From the NCBI GenBank assembly GCA_902779565.1, contig CACZCD010000026.1, positions 1-63,625 on the forward strand: a stretch of 63,625 bases of DNA. The letters are read 5' to 3'. Below the pieces are notes generated by a model. The model saw nothing but the letters and a program-made list of their open reading frames with translations, was not told the DNA's origin and ran no database searches. Position 1 is the stretch's first letter. Each line of letters opens with the position of its first letter. The translations under genes were made by a program, and so were the position numbers. The stretch comes from an uncultured bacterium (lineage in GTDB: Bacteria > Verrucomicrobiota > Kiritimatiellia > RFP12 > UBA1067). Of the stretch, positions 52,902 through 61,620 are shown piece after piece.

Positions 52902-55400
52902 TTAATTTTCGGCAGTATTCACTTGCAATATCCGGCAACCGTAGGCCGGGAGCGCCAGCAGGCGCGACGTGCCGGAAACCGAGAGCGTGAACGGCCCGAC
53001 GGCACCGCCACGCATGTTGTTCACGAGAACGGCCATCGATCCATCCGGGCAGCGTTTCGCCATGAGATGGAGCCCCTTCGCCCCCTCTACACAGACCGGA
53101 ACCTCCTTGCCGGTAAAGAACTTCCAGATCTCGCACACCGGCACCGGCGTCGGCGACGCCTCGCGGCCGTCGAGATCGTACCAGCCCTTCTCGGAAACGG
53201 CGAACTTCTCGCCCTTGGCGTTCGTATAGAGACGCCATCCATCAATGCAGGACACGCCCTCCTTCGCATCCAGCCCCGTATCGACGCCGCGCGTCTGGAG
53301 GATGCGGGCGCCGTCGCGGTCGATGAGAACACCGCGCGCGAGCCATTCCTTCGGCAACGTCGCCGCCGCCGGACCGAACACCGCGAGCGGCGCACCGGAG
53401 TTGCGGTCATAGCGCGTGGGCGCGCCATTGGCCGCAAGCAGGATGCCTGCCTGCGGCTGCGCGAAGAACTTCAGCAGCGTTTTCATGTCCGTGTACGATG
53501 CCGGCAGCGTCGCCTCGCGCACGAGATGCGGCGGCGCATACACCTCGAAACCAACGGGCGACGCATTCTGGAAGAGCGCCGCGATCCGTTCGGCGTCGTC
53601 GCGTCCGGCCAGATGGGCGGCGAGATATTCCGGATCAATGCCCTTGCCGGTCTTCGCGTTATGCCGAATGACGTACTTGTTGCGGACAATGCCGCCTTCG
53701 GCGATCACCGCACGGTCGCAGGCCTCACACATTCCCTCCGGAACGATTCCGACATCGCGCGGATACGGATCGTTTTCGTCGAACGGCACAATCCCCTCGG
53801 CGCGAAGCATCGCCGCCTGCCAGCGCAGGTATTCGATCACGCCGCCCAGGCCCTGTCCCCAGTTGCGCGAGTTTCCGGGATGGCACACCCAGTACGTCGC
53901 GCCGCTGAGCCGAACGAACGGGCGTCCCTTGCCCTTCCCGGCCAGAAGACGTATCATCTTCGGCACATCCACACCGTCAAGATCGTACTGCGAAACGCTG
54001 AGGCAGGTCGCCAGCATCACGGAAGGATCTACCTCGTCCGCCGCCGCACGCATCGCCCGGCAGAACGCCATCAGCGACTCGCCCATCTCGTCGAGACAGG
54101 CGCTGCGCAGCGGGTTGGGCGCGCCCGTATAGGCGTCGCGCATCTGTTCGGGCGTCACGTCCGCCACGCCAAGCCGCGCCGCAATGCGCCGCCGGTGCTC
54201 ATCGCAGGTGCAGCACACGCCCGGCCGGCACGCCTGAACGAGATCATCATCGAAAAGGATCGTCTTCGCACCCGCCTTGATGAAGTCGCGCACATTCTCG
54301 GCAACGGCCTCACGCCAAACGGCATCGGTGGCGCAGACCGCCGCCGTCTTGCCCTCGAACGAACGAAGCGGACGGTAGTTGGGGAATCGCCGTAGAAAAT
54401 CAGGATCCGTCATTTTGCCATAGCCGAGCGACGTGATCCAGAGTGCGACGGGGAGACCGGCTTTCTCGAAGAAGCGGATTTCGCCGGCTAACGTCTCAAG
54501 CGACTTCGTCCGGCGTTCGCCGTCGAGATAGAACTCGCAACGTTCGAGCTGCACGGCCTCCGCACCGGCCAGACGCGCCCGCCGCAGCAGTTCGCCGCAT
54601 CCAAGCTCGGCGCGGTCGATGTTATCGAACTGCACCATCAGCGAACAGTCCGCGAAATCGCGTTCTGGAATTGCACCGAGGACGATCTCGCCAAAAGCAC
54701 TCTCATCGGCGAACGGATACTTCGGATTCCCCTTCCAGTACAAGGCATAGTCGCAGGCACCGCCATCATCGTCATCGTGGATGCAGACTGTCATCTTCAG
54801 CGGAACCTGCTCACCCGGCGGCGGCGCGGCGCGGGCAAGGCAATCCCACGTAAACCAAAGCCGATAGCGAGTGCCGATGCGGGTGCCATCCTTGATCCAG
54901 GGCTTGGCGGACCCGCCCCAGAGCGCGCCAAAGCACTTCTTCGCCGACGCATAGTCGCTCTGCGTCGCACCGTTCGCCGCAATCGCATACTCGCCGCCGG
55001 CATTGCACGGCGTCGGGTTGTCGTTCCAGTCCGGTCCACGTGTGTTGGGGTTGCCGTCGCCATCCCCGTCAAAGAATACCTCTAAGCAGTCATCCTTCCA
55101 TGTTGGGCATGAAATCGACCCAGCCGGGCTGTCATCCGTCACAATCCGGTCGTCCCGCACAAACGCCTCCACGCCGATGGTGTTGTCCGCATGGCGCATC
55201 ACGCGGAACTTGAACGAGCACTTCTCCGGCTCGCGCTGAAGCGGATAGTAGTCGTCCTTCACGCCATTCGCCGCCGTGACCTCAATCCAGTCCGATGACC
55301 ACGCCTCGCGCGGCTCTGCGGCAAAGCCCGTTAGGCCAACAAAAGCCGCCGCCGCAAACAGACTCCGCATACGGTATGTCATGGATATTCTCATTTTCAT
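52902..55400 (-). CDS. Secreted protein with CBM9-like domain and barrel-like body
   Basis: An 832-aa protein. A signal peptide (MRSLFAAAAFVGLTGFAAE) precedes a CBM9-like jelly roll (CSFKFRVMRHADNTIGVEAFVRDD, CLEVFFDGDGDGNPN, YRLWFTWDCLAR). The middle resembles a TIM barrel (GLPVALWITSLGYGKM, TILFDDDLVQACRPGVCCTCDEHR), and the C-terminus is beta-rich. FDDD may hold catalytic acids. No family match is claimed. A start three codons later is possible. It leads the PIG-L and regulator genes. Confidence 0.6.
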   Translation of the reverse strand: MKMRISMTYRMRSLFAAAAFVGLTGFAAEPREAWSSDWIEVTAANGVKDDYYPLQREPEKCSFKFRVMRHADNTIGVEAFVRDDRIVTDDSPAGSISCPTWKDDCLEVFFDGDGDGNPNTRGPDWNDNPTPCNAGGEYAIAANGATQSDYASAKKCFGALWGGSAKPWIKDGTRIGTRYRLWFTWDCLARAAPPPGEQVPLKMTVCIHDDDDGGACDYALYWKGNPKYPFADESAFGEIVLGAIPERDFADCSLMVQFDNIDRAELGCGELLRRARLAGAEAVQLERCEFYLDGERRTKSLETLAGEIRFFEKAGLPVALWITSLGYGKMTDPDFLRRFPNYRPLRSFEGKTAAVCATDAVWREAVAENVRDFIKAGAKTILFDDDLVQACRPGVCCTCDEHRRRIAARLGVADVTPEQMRDAYTGAPNPLRSACLDEMGESLMAFCRAMRAAADEVDPSVMLATCLSVSQYDLDGVDVPKMIRLLAGKGKGRPFVRLSGATYWVCHPGNSRNWGQGLGGVIEYLRWQAAMLRAEGIVPFDENDPYPRDVGIVPEGMCEACDRAVIAEGGIVRNKYVIRHNAKTGKGIDPEYLAAHLAGRDDAERIAALFQNASPVGFEVYAPPHLVREATLPASYTDMKTLLKFFAQPQAGILLAANGAPTRYDRNSGAPLAVFGPAAATLPKEWLARGVLIDRDGARILQTRGVDTGLDAKEGVSCIDGWRLYTNAKGEKFAVSEKGWYDLDGREASPTPVPVCEIWKFFTGKEVPVCVEGAKGLHLMAKRCPDGSMAVLVNNMRGGAVGPFTLSVSGTSRLLALPAYGCRILQVNTAEN

Positions 55401-55466
55401 AGTTTACTTCTCTATGCTGCCACCACATCAAACAAGAACGATTTTCTCCTTAACTCTAGGACGCAT

Positions 55467-55472
55467 ATTCTA
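55467..55472 (-). promoter_or_regulatory. Extended -10 promoter of the CBM9-like gene
   Basis: TGATAGAAT on the minus strand, about 66 nt upstream of the ATG at 55400. Confidence 0.45.
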
Positions 55473-55535
55473 TCAAACCCGATATGTCACCGCAACCGGT
55501 GCCGCCGCAAGCAGGCAACTTTCGCTTGAGCCAAA

Positions 55536-55564
55536 TTGACATTCGCCATACGTTTTGATACATT
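55536..55564 (+). promoter_or_regulatory. Promoter of the nitroreductase gene
   Basis: TTGACA at 55536-55541, a 17-bp spacer and TGA-TACATT (-10 at 55559-55564). This is the best -35 match in the window. Confidence 0.6.
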
Positions 55565-55628
55565 ACCTGTCATCGCAAACCGCAGAAGGCAGCAATCGTC
55601 ATTTCTGCAAAATTGATACGGAAAATCT

Positions 55629-56276
55629 ATGGTGACTCGTCGAACATTCGTGAAGGAGGCATCGTTCGCGATGGGGATCGCGGCGGTGTCGGGTGTTGTT
55701 GGATGCTCGGACGAAAGAACCCTAAAGGAGGCAACAATGGGCATGAAGTTCAGCGAACTGATTGAGGCGCGCCGCAGCGTGCGGAAGTACGCCAAGGCGA
55801 CAATCTCCAAGGACGAAATGACGAAGATCGTCGAAGAGGCGCTCAACGCCCCGAGCTGGAAGAATACCGAGACGACACGGTACTACGCGGCGATCGGGGA
55901 TGATGCCAAGGCGAAACTCTGGAGCGATGCGCTTCCGGGGTTCAACGCGGCAAGCTCGGCAAATGCCGCCGCGCTGGTCGCGGTGTCGTTCGTGCCCGGC
56001 GAAAGCGGCTATATGGGTGACACCCCTGCTGATGAGCTTGGCGAGATGTGGGGCGCGTATGACTGCGGCCTCGCGTCTTCCTATTTCATCCTTGCAGCAA
56101 AGAACCATGGATGGGATACTCTCATTATGGGCATCCGAGACAAGGCGAAGGTCAAGTCCATACTCGGCATTCCCGAAAAAGAGGTCCTCATGTCCGTCAT
56201 TGCGGTCGGCAAGTCCGCCCAGCCGTATTTCAAGAATCCCCGCAAGCCCGTCGCCGAAGTGCTGAAGGTGATGTGA
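55629..56276 (+). CDS. Nitroreductase-family protein with Tat/lipoprotein-like leader
   Basis: A 215-aa FMN-type nitroreductase. The first 36 residues contain TRRTFVKEA (Tat-like) and VVGC (lipobox), predicting an exported lipoprotein. The domain proper starts at MGMKFSELIEARRSVRKYAKATI. An exact AAAGGAGG lies 6 nt before the internal ATG at 55738, so a shorter cytosolic form could also be made. NAPSWKNTETTR and GAYDCGLASSYF are consistent with the FMN and dimer regions. Confidence 0.85.
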   Translation: MVTRRTFVKEASFAMGIAAVSGVVGCSDERTLKEATMGMKFSELIEARRSVRKYAKATISKDEMTKIVEEALNAPSWKNTETTRYYAAIGDDAKAKLWSDALPGFNAASSANAAALVAVSFVPGESGYMGDTPADELGEMWGAYDCGLASSYFILAAKNHGWDTLIMGIRDKAKVKSILGIPEKEVLMSVIAVGKSAQPYFKNPRKPVAEVLKVM

Positions 56277-56314
56277 TGCAGTAGAGACCCAAAGCGGGCG
56301 GCCATGCACTATTA

Positions 56315-56334
56315 GCGGCACACAAGGATGCCGC
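56315..56334. terminator. Weak hairpin between convergent genes
   Basis: GCGGCA and TGCCGC separated by 8 nt between the nitroreductase and GH127 stops. There is no clear U-tract. Confidence 0.3.
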
Positions 56335-56341
56335 CGGAAAA

Positions 56342-58369
56342 TCATCGCGTCGCACTCACGGCAACCTCCGGCGGCTCAGTTCTGAACCATGTCTGCATTT
56401 CGTTGCCCGGTTCGCGGTTGCCCCATATGCAGTATGGAACAAGCGTCACGCCGCTGGACGACTTGAGCGACGGGAACGACTGACCGCCGATTTCGACCGT
56501 TCCCTCCGCGAATGTGGCGTCCGCTGGAAGAACCGCATCAAACGCCTTGCCGCCGTTGTCCGCGCCCTCCGCACAGAAAACGATCGGTCCGCGCTCCACG
56601 GCAAGCCGCCCCTTGTCTGCCTCAACCTTGTCATGCGCCTGAATGCGACGGACAGGCATGTTCATTGCAACTTCCACGACATCGCCGCTCTTCCATTCGC
56701 GAACGATTACACAGTATCCCTTGACCGGCTCGAACTTCACCGCCTTGCCGTTGACCTTTACGGAGAAGTCGTCAAGCGTTCCAGAATCCGTCTGCGTGTA
56801 GAGGTCACTCGGCACGGGCCGCCCGACGCACCATCCGGGAACGCGCACATTCAGCACGAACTTCTGGCTACCCTTCGATGGCGTGATCGCGATTCGCACC
56901 GCTCCGCTCCAAGGATAGTCCGTCTTCTGCGAAATCTTCACGTTGCCGCATTCAAGTCGAAGCGTCGCGTCACTTTCAATGAAGAGGTTCACATACGCCG
57001 CGTCACCCCGCGTCGCATACGCAAACCGCGCGACCTGCGGGATGAAGCGCACCACGTTCACGGGACAGCACGAGCAGCCGAACCACTTGGAGCGCTTGTA
57101 GCCGCCTCTGGACGCGAGGGGGTTGGGGTAGAAGAACTCGTTGCCGCTCAGCGACACGCCCGACAGGATTCCGTTGTAAAGAGCGCGTTCCATCACATCT
57201 ATGTACTTCGCCTCGCCGTGCAGGAGGAACATCCGCTCGTTCCAGAGCGCATTGCCGATGCCCGCGCACGTCTCGAGATACGCCGTCTCGTTCGGCAGTT
57301 CGTAGTTTGCCCCGAACGCCTCGCCTCTGCGCCGCGCGCCGACGGAGCCGTTGAGCGCGAGTTTCTTTTGGGCGACGTTCTCCCAAATCGCGTCTATTGC
57401 CTTCACGTATTCCGCGTAGCCCACAAGCGCGGCGACGTCAGCCATGCCGCAATAGAGGTATGTCGCCCGCACCGCGTGGCCCACCGCCTCGCGCTGCCGC
57501 GCGACTGGAAGGTGGCGCTGCAAATAGGCTCCCGGCGCCTCCAGTTCATCTAAAGTCCCGGGTTCACCAGACTGCGCTGACACCGTGCCGGCAGAAGTGT
57601 CCTTTCCCCGTCCGCGCATTTCCAGCAGAAACTGCGCGAGCTTCAGGTATCTTGCTTCGCCTGTCGTCCGATAGAGTTTGCAAAGCGCGAGTTCGATTTC
57701 TTCATGGCCGGACGTGTCTTTGAGCTGTGACGGTGCAGGGCCGAACGTGCGATCGATGAGATCCGCAGACTTAACAGCCGCATCAAGCAACGTCCGCTTG
57801 CCCGTCGCCTCAAAGTAGGCACACGCCGCCTCGTAGAGGTGTCCCACGTTGTAGAACTCATGGCTGTGCGCGAGATGGCTCCACCGCGTCGGCCCCATGC
57901 AGCTGAATCCTATCTTACCGTCCTTGCCTTTCGTTGTGTAGCCAAGCGTTCTTGCCGTGTAGAGGTAGCCGTCCGGTTCCTGCGCACCGGCGATGGCGGC
58001 GTTTACGCCATCCACGTATTTCTCAAGCTCCGCATCGGGATGGGTGGCAAGCGTGTAGGCCGCGCCCTCAATCACCTTGTACACATCGGAGTCGTCGAAC
58101 GGAATCCCCTTGAACGTCCCCCATTCATGCGCGGCGGCGTGGCGGAAGTTCGGTATGCGGGCAAGCTCGCACTTCTCGAAGTCCGTCCTCAATGTGACAA
58201 GGCGGTTCGTCTCGAAACGCGGCAACCAGAACCCGCCCGTCACCGTCACGTTCGTCAGCGCGGCGGGAGAATGCGGATAGTCCCCCGCAAACGCCACGCC
58301 CAGCGTCGCCGCACTCACCGCAATCACTGCCGCACACGCGGCAGATGCCCTCACTGTTTTTTCGCTCAT
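56342..58369 (-). CDS. Secreted GH127/DUF1680 beta-L-arabinofuranosidase-like enzyme
   Basis: A 675-aa protein. A signal peptide (VRASAACAAVIAVSAATLGVAFAG) is followed by the (alpha/alpha)6-barrel (VTGGFWLPRFETNRLVTL). NETAYLETCAG and FGCSCCPVN match the Glu/Cys cluster that binds zinc and supplies the Cys nucleophile in GH127. A beta-sandwich follows. It probably removes L-arabinose from plant glycans or glycoproteins. The ATG at 58369 is chosen because it gives a clean signal; an upstream TTG at 58420 is less likely. Confidence 0.88.
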   Translation of the reverse strand: MSEKTVRASAACAAVIAVSAATLGVAFAGDYPHSPAALTNVTVTGGFWLPRFETNRLVTLRTDFEKCELARIPNFRHAAAHEWGTFKGIPFDDSDVYKVIEGAAYTLATHPDAELEKYVDGVNAAIAGAQEPDGYLYTARTLGYTTKGKDGKIGFSCMGPTRWSHLAHSHEFYNVGHLYEAACAYFEATGKRTLLDAAVKSADLIDRTFGPAPSQLKDTSGHEEIELALCKLYRTTGEARYLKLAQFLLEMRGRGKDTSAGTVSAQSGEPGTLDELEAPGAYLQRHLPVARQREAVGHAVRATYLYCGMADVAALVGYAEYVKAIDAIWENVAQKKLALNGSVGARRRGEAFGANYELPNETAYLETCAGIGNALWNERMFLLHGEAKYIDVMERALYNGILSGVSLSGNEFFYPNPLASRGGYKRSKWFGCSCCPVNVVRFIPQVARFAYATRGDAAYVNLFIESDATLRLECGNVKISQKTDYPWSGAVRIAITPSKGSQKFVLNVRVPGWCVGRPVPSDLYTQTDSGTLDDFSVKVNGKAVKFEPVKGYCVIVREWKSGDVVEVAMNMPVRRIQAHDKVEADKGRLAVERGPIVFCAEGADNGGKAFDAVLPADATFAEGTVEIGGQSFPSLKSSSGVTLVPYCIWGNREPGNEMQTWFRTEPPEVAVSATR

Positions 58370-58450
58370 CGGTTTTATCTTTCCCGCAAGGAAATTCCCA
58401 GCGCCCCGTTGCAGAGTCAACGCTGACAGTTCTTCTCACGAACAGGCGGT

Positions 58451-58456
58451 ATTATA
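58451..58456 (-). promoter_or_regulatory. Extended -10 promoter of the GH127 gene
   Basis: TGTTATAAT on the minus strand, about 81 nt upstream of the ATG at 58369. The leader is long compared with the leaderless genes. Confidence 0.5.
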
Positions 58457-58579
58457 ACACAACCCAATTGTGGGATGAGTTGAGGCACATGAAAACCGCG
58501 GGGCATGAAGAAAACAAAACGCCCCCTGTTCCAAAGAACTCGACTATTAGCCAAAAAGTCTGGAGACTGTTCGTTATGG

Positions 58580-58585
58580 TATAAT
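58580..58585 (+). promoter_or_regulatory. Extended -10 promoter of the metal-dependent hydrolase gene (leaderless)
   Basis: TGGTATAAT with TATAAT ending 6 nt before the ATG at 58592. Confidence 0.65.
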
Positions 58586-58591
58586 ATGCCC

Positions 58592-59332
58592 ATGAAAATG
58601 ACAACCATCATCGCAGCAATAGCCATGACAGCAACATTAGCAACAGAAAGCCTTGCGGCCGGATACCAAACCGACACCTTCAAGACCAAGGGTGGCAAAG
58701 AGGTCGTGATAACCGCCATCAAGCACGCTAGCCTGCGCATCCAGTACGACGGGCTTGAGATCCAGGTGGATCCGGTTGTGAAATTCGCGCCCGAAACAGA
58801 CTACGCGAAGTTCCCGAAGGCGGACATCATCCTCGTGACGCACGAGCATTTCGACCACTTCGACCGTGACGCCATCGCGGCGCTCAAGAAGGACTCTACG
58901 CAGGTGATCGCCAATCCTGCCGTCCAGAAGATGCTTGGCTTCGGTACGGCGATGGCGAACGGCGAAAGCCGCACAATCGGGAAGGTCCTCACACTTGACG
59001 CCGTTCCCGCCTACAACACGACGGCGGGGCGGACGCAGTTCCATCCGAAAGGACGCGACAACGGCTATGTGCTGACGCTGGACGGCCTTCGCATCTACAT
59101 CGCGGGCGATACCGAGGATATTCCGGAGATGGCAAAACTCAAGGACATCGACGTTGCGTTTCTGCCCTGCAACCAACCGTACACGATGACGCCGGAGCAG
59201 GTCGCAAAGGCGGCGAAGATAATCAAGCCGAAAGTCCTCTTCCCCTACCACTATTCCGAAACGCCCATCAAGCGCGTTGTTGAACTGCTGGCCGACACCG
59301 CCATCGACGTCCGCATACGGAACTATCGTTGA
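58592..59332 (+). CDS. Exported UlaG-like metallo-beta-lactamase-fold hydrolase
   Basis: A 246-aa protein. A signal peptide (MKMTTIIAAIAMTATLATESLAAG) precedes a metallo-beta-lactamase fold with VTHEHFDHFD (the HxHxDH motif), YIAGDTEDIPE and FPYHYSET. This resembles the UlaG/YtnP group, which hydrolyses sugar-lactone or related bonds. The exported form is unusual for UlaG. The start is fixed by the signal and by the -10 spacing. Its stop overlaps the next gene's TTG start (TTGA). Confidence 0.85.
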   Translation: MKMTTIIAAIAMTATLATESLAAGYQTDTFKTKGGKEVVITAIKHASLRIQYDGLEIQVDPVVKFAPETDYAKFPKADIILVTHEHFDHFDRDAIAALKKDSTQVIANPAVQKMLGFGTAMANGESRTIGKVLTLDAVPAYNTTAGRTQFHPKGRDNGYVLTLDGLRIYIAGDTEDIPEMAKLKDIDVAFLPCNQPYTMTPEQVAKAAKIIKPKVLFPYHYSETPIKRVVELLADTAIDVRIRNYR

Positions 59333-60555
59333 AGAACCCCCTTTCATCGTATCAAGCCGTATGCCGCCCAGGAACCGGCGCGGGCGCCTTCTTCGCGAGC
59401 ATTCTCGTGTGGGGTGTCGGCATGGGGTGTTTCGGCGCGGCATTCAACAACTTCCTCGTCGAGACCTACGACATCAACGGTTTTGACCGAGGTGTGCTGG
59501 AGTTCTTGCGCGAAACGCCTGGCGTGCTGCTCGTGGCGATCTTCGCCCTGTTGGGTAGGTTTTCAGACTGGAAGGTTATGCGAATCGGCACGGCCTGTTC
59601 CCTTGTCGCGGCAACGCTGCTGCTGGTGCCGGTCCGATGGGCGTGGGCCGTTGCGTTCATCGTCATCTGGGCGTTGGGCGAACACCTTGTCATGCCCGTG
59701 CGCCAGTCGCTCGCGCTCTCGATCGCCCGGGAAGGCCGCAGCGGCGAATCGCTCGGCATCGTCACAGGCGCGATCAACGCGGGAACGGTCGCGGGGAGCG
59801 TCCTTGTGGCGACCCTATTCTACCTTGGCGTGCACTTTTGGACGGAGGCCCCGCGCCGTGCGCTCTACGACGCGACCTGGCTGCTGGTGGCACTGCTCCT
59901 TGCCGCCAGCCTTGTCGTGGCAGGATCTGTGAAAGAGCCGGGGATCGCGAAACGCGCGCGCCCGTCGTTCTACTTCCGCCGCAAATATACGACGTTCTAT
60001 ATCTTGGAGCTTTTCTATGGCGCACGCAAGCAGGTGTTCTTCACCTTCGGGCCGTTCGTGCTGATTCGCGTCTATGGCATGGATACGCAACACGTGGCGA
60101 TCCTCTTCGCCGTCGCCGCGCTCTTCACCGCGCTTTGGGGCGGACGCCTCATCGGGCGGCTTGTCGATCGCTGGGGCTATCGCAATGTGATGGTGTGGGA
60201 TACGGTCGTACTTTTCTTCGTGTGTCTGCTCTATGGTTTTGCGAAGGATTTGTTTCCTCCGTGCGTGGCGGTGGCGGTGGTATGCGTGAACTACATCCTC
60301 GACGCCATGTTGAGCAATGCCTCGATGGCGACGAACCTCTACGCCCGCACGCTCTCCGATTCCCAGGAGGAGCTCACGGCAACACTCTCTTCCGGCATTT
60401 CCGTAAACCATTTTGTGACCGTGTTCTACGCGCTGCTCGGCGGCTGGATATGGGACCGTTTTGGTCCTGGCGTCCTTTTCGCCACGGCGGCCGTGATGGC
60501 TCTGGCGAACAGCGCCTTCGCGTTGACCGTACCCAAACCCACCCACAACACATGA
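59329..60555 (+). CDS. Major facilitator superfamily transporter
   Basis: A 408-aa protein with about twelve membrane helices. Between helices 2 and 3 is GRFSDWKVMRIG and between 8 and 9 is GRLIGRLVDRWGYRNVM, the MFS loop motif A in both halves. The transported substrate is unknown. The TTG start overlaps the hydrolase stop; a later ATG at 59424 would lose the first helix. Co-occurrence with the UlaG-like hydrolase suggests import of its product. Confidence 0.85.
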   Translation: MKNPLSSYQAVCRPGTGAGAFFASILVWGVGMGCFGAAFNNFLVETYDINGFDRGVLEFLRETPGVLLVAIFALLGRFSDWKVMRIGTACSLVAATLLLVPVRWAWAVAFIVIWALGEHLVMPVRQSLALSIAREGRSGESLGIVTGAINAGTVAGSVLVATLFYLGVHFWTEAPRRALYDATWLLVALLLAASLVVAGSVKEPGIAKRARPSFYFRRKYTTFYILELFYGARKQVFFTFGPFVLIRVYGMDTQHVAILFAVAALFTALWGGRLIGRLVDRWGYRNVMVWDTVVLFFVCLLYGFAKDLFPPCVAVAVVCVNYILDAMLSNASMATNLYARTLSDSQEELTATLSSGISVNHFVTVFYALLGGWIWDRFGPGVLFATAAVMALANSAFALTVPKPTHNT

Positions 60556-60607
60556 CGGAAACCGGCTGCAAGTTAGATCAACCAACGGAAAGAGAAGAGG
60601 AATAAAC

Positions 60608-61006
60608 ATGAACGAAATGACACTTGATGAACGCATGGGCTATGCCGCCCAGCGCAAGAAGGAAATGAACTGCTGCCAAGCGGTACTCGTCGCGTTTGCG
60701 GACAAGCTCGGTAAGAGCGAGGATGATTTGCTGCGCCTCGGATCCGGTTTTGGATCCGGCATGGCTACGATGGAAGGAACATGCGGTGCGCTCGTCGGCG
60801 CAATCATGGTTTCGTCGCTTCTTTCGCCAGACGGCGAAGCACGAAACAACTCCCGCGCCATCATGTCGCGCTTCAAGGAACTTTGCGGCGGCGCCACCAT
60901 CTGCCGCGACCTCAAGGGGATAGAAACGGGCAAGATGCTTTGCAGCTGCGAGGACTGCGTCCGCAATGCCGTGCTATCGGCAGGTGAGGCATTGAAGGCA
61001 AAATAA
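60608..61006 (+). CDS. C_GCAxxG_C_C family protein
   Basis: A 132-aa protein with the family pattern NCCQAV, TCGALVGA, ELCGGATIC and CSCEDCV. The conserved cysteines probably bind metal or take part in redox; biochemical function is not established. GAGG lies 6-9 nt before the ATG. It follows the MFS gene by 52 bp. Confidence 0.88.
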   Translation: MNEMTLDERMGYAAQRKKEMNCCQAVLVAFADKLGKSEDDLLRLGSGFGSGMATMEGTCGALVGAIMVSSLLSPDGEARNNSRAIMSRFKELCGGATICRDLKGIETGKMLCSCEDCVRNAVLSAGEALKAK

Positions 61007-61008
61007 GG

Positions 61009-61596
61009 ATGGATTCGACTGAACAGACATTTGAGGGCAAGCTTCTGCCGCGACATCTAAAGATGTTCCGCGACATGGACAGCGGCCGCATCGAACTTCG
61101 CTATTGGAAGTTCGAGCCGATTCTGCTGTTCCTGATTCCCTTCATGTCTGTTTGGAGCGGAGGCGCCCTATTTGGTTGCTATGTCGTGCCGTTTCTGCAG
61201 CAGGACATTCATCCAATGAACTATCTGCCGTTTCTTTTCGGCATTCCTTTTCTTGTAGTTTCAATCTTCATCTGGTATGGCATCCTGCTGATGCTGTTCG
61301 GCACCCGCAGGCTTGTGCTGGAGCATGGTTGCGGCAGCTATTCGGCAAAACTATGGGGCATCGGGCGCACACGGCGATTTGACCTTCGCATTGACACGGA
61401 AATCACAGACAGTAGGCTGGAGAAAAAGCCGAATATCCAAATTCACATGCCGACCGCCAGCAATCCGTTCGTGCGAAAGATTCGCATCAAGAACGGCTAT
61501 CGCTCGGAGATTGTCTGCGCCTTCTGGGACGACGACTCAATCGAATTTGCCATGTCGTTGCTCAAAAGAAGAGCGGGGATTTCAACAAGGAACTGA
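61009..61596 (+). CDS. Membrane protein of unknown function
   Basis: A 195-aa protein. Residues about 35-60 and 75-100 are membrane segments (LFLIPFMSVWSGGALFGC, LPFLFGIPFLVVSIFIWYG). A cytoplasmic or external beta-rich tail follows. No family recognised. It begins 2 bp after the previous gene. Confidence 0.65.
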   Translation: MDSTEQTFEGKLLPRHLKMFRDMDSGRIELRYWKFEPILLFLIPFMSVWSGGALFGCYVVPFLQQDIHPMNYLPFLFGIPFLVVSIFIWYGILLMLFGTRRLVLEHGCGSYSAKLWGIGRTRRFDLRIDTEITDSRLEKKPNIQIHMPTASNPFVRKIRIKNGYRSEIVCAFWDDDSIEFAMSLLKRRAGISTRN

Positions 61597-61620
61597 CTGC
61601 GCAATGGAGGAAGATTTTCC

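Noticed and set aside
56315-56334. A strong bidirectional terminator between nitroreductase and GH127
   Set aside because: The stem is only 6 bp and lacks a U-tract; retained only as a weak hairpin.
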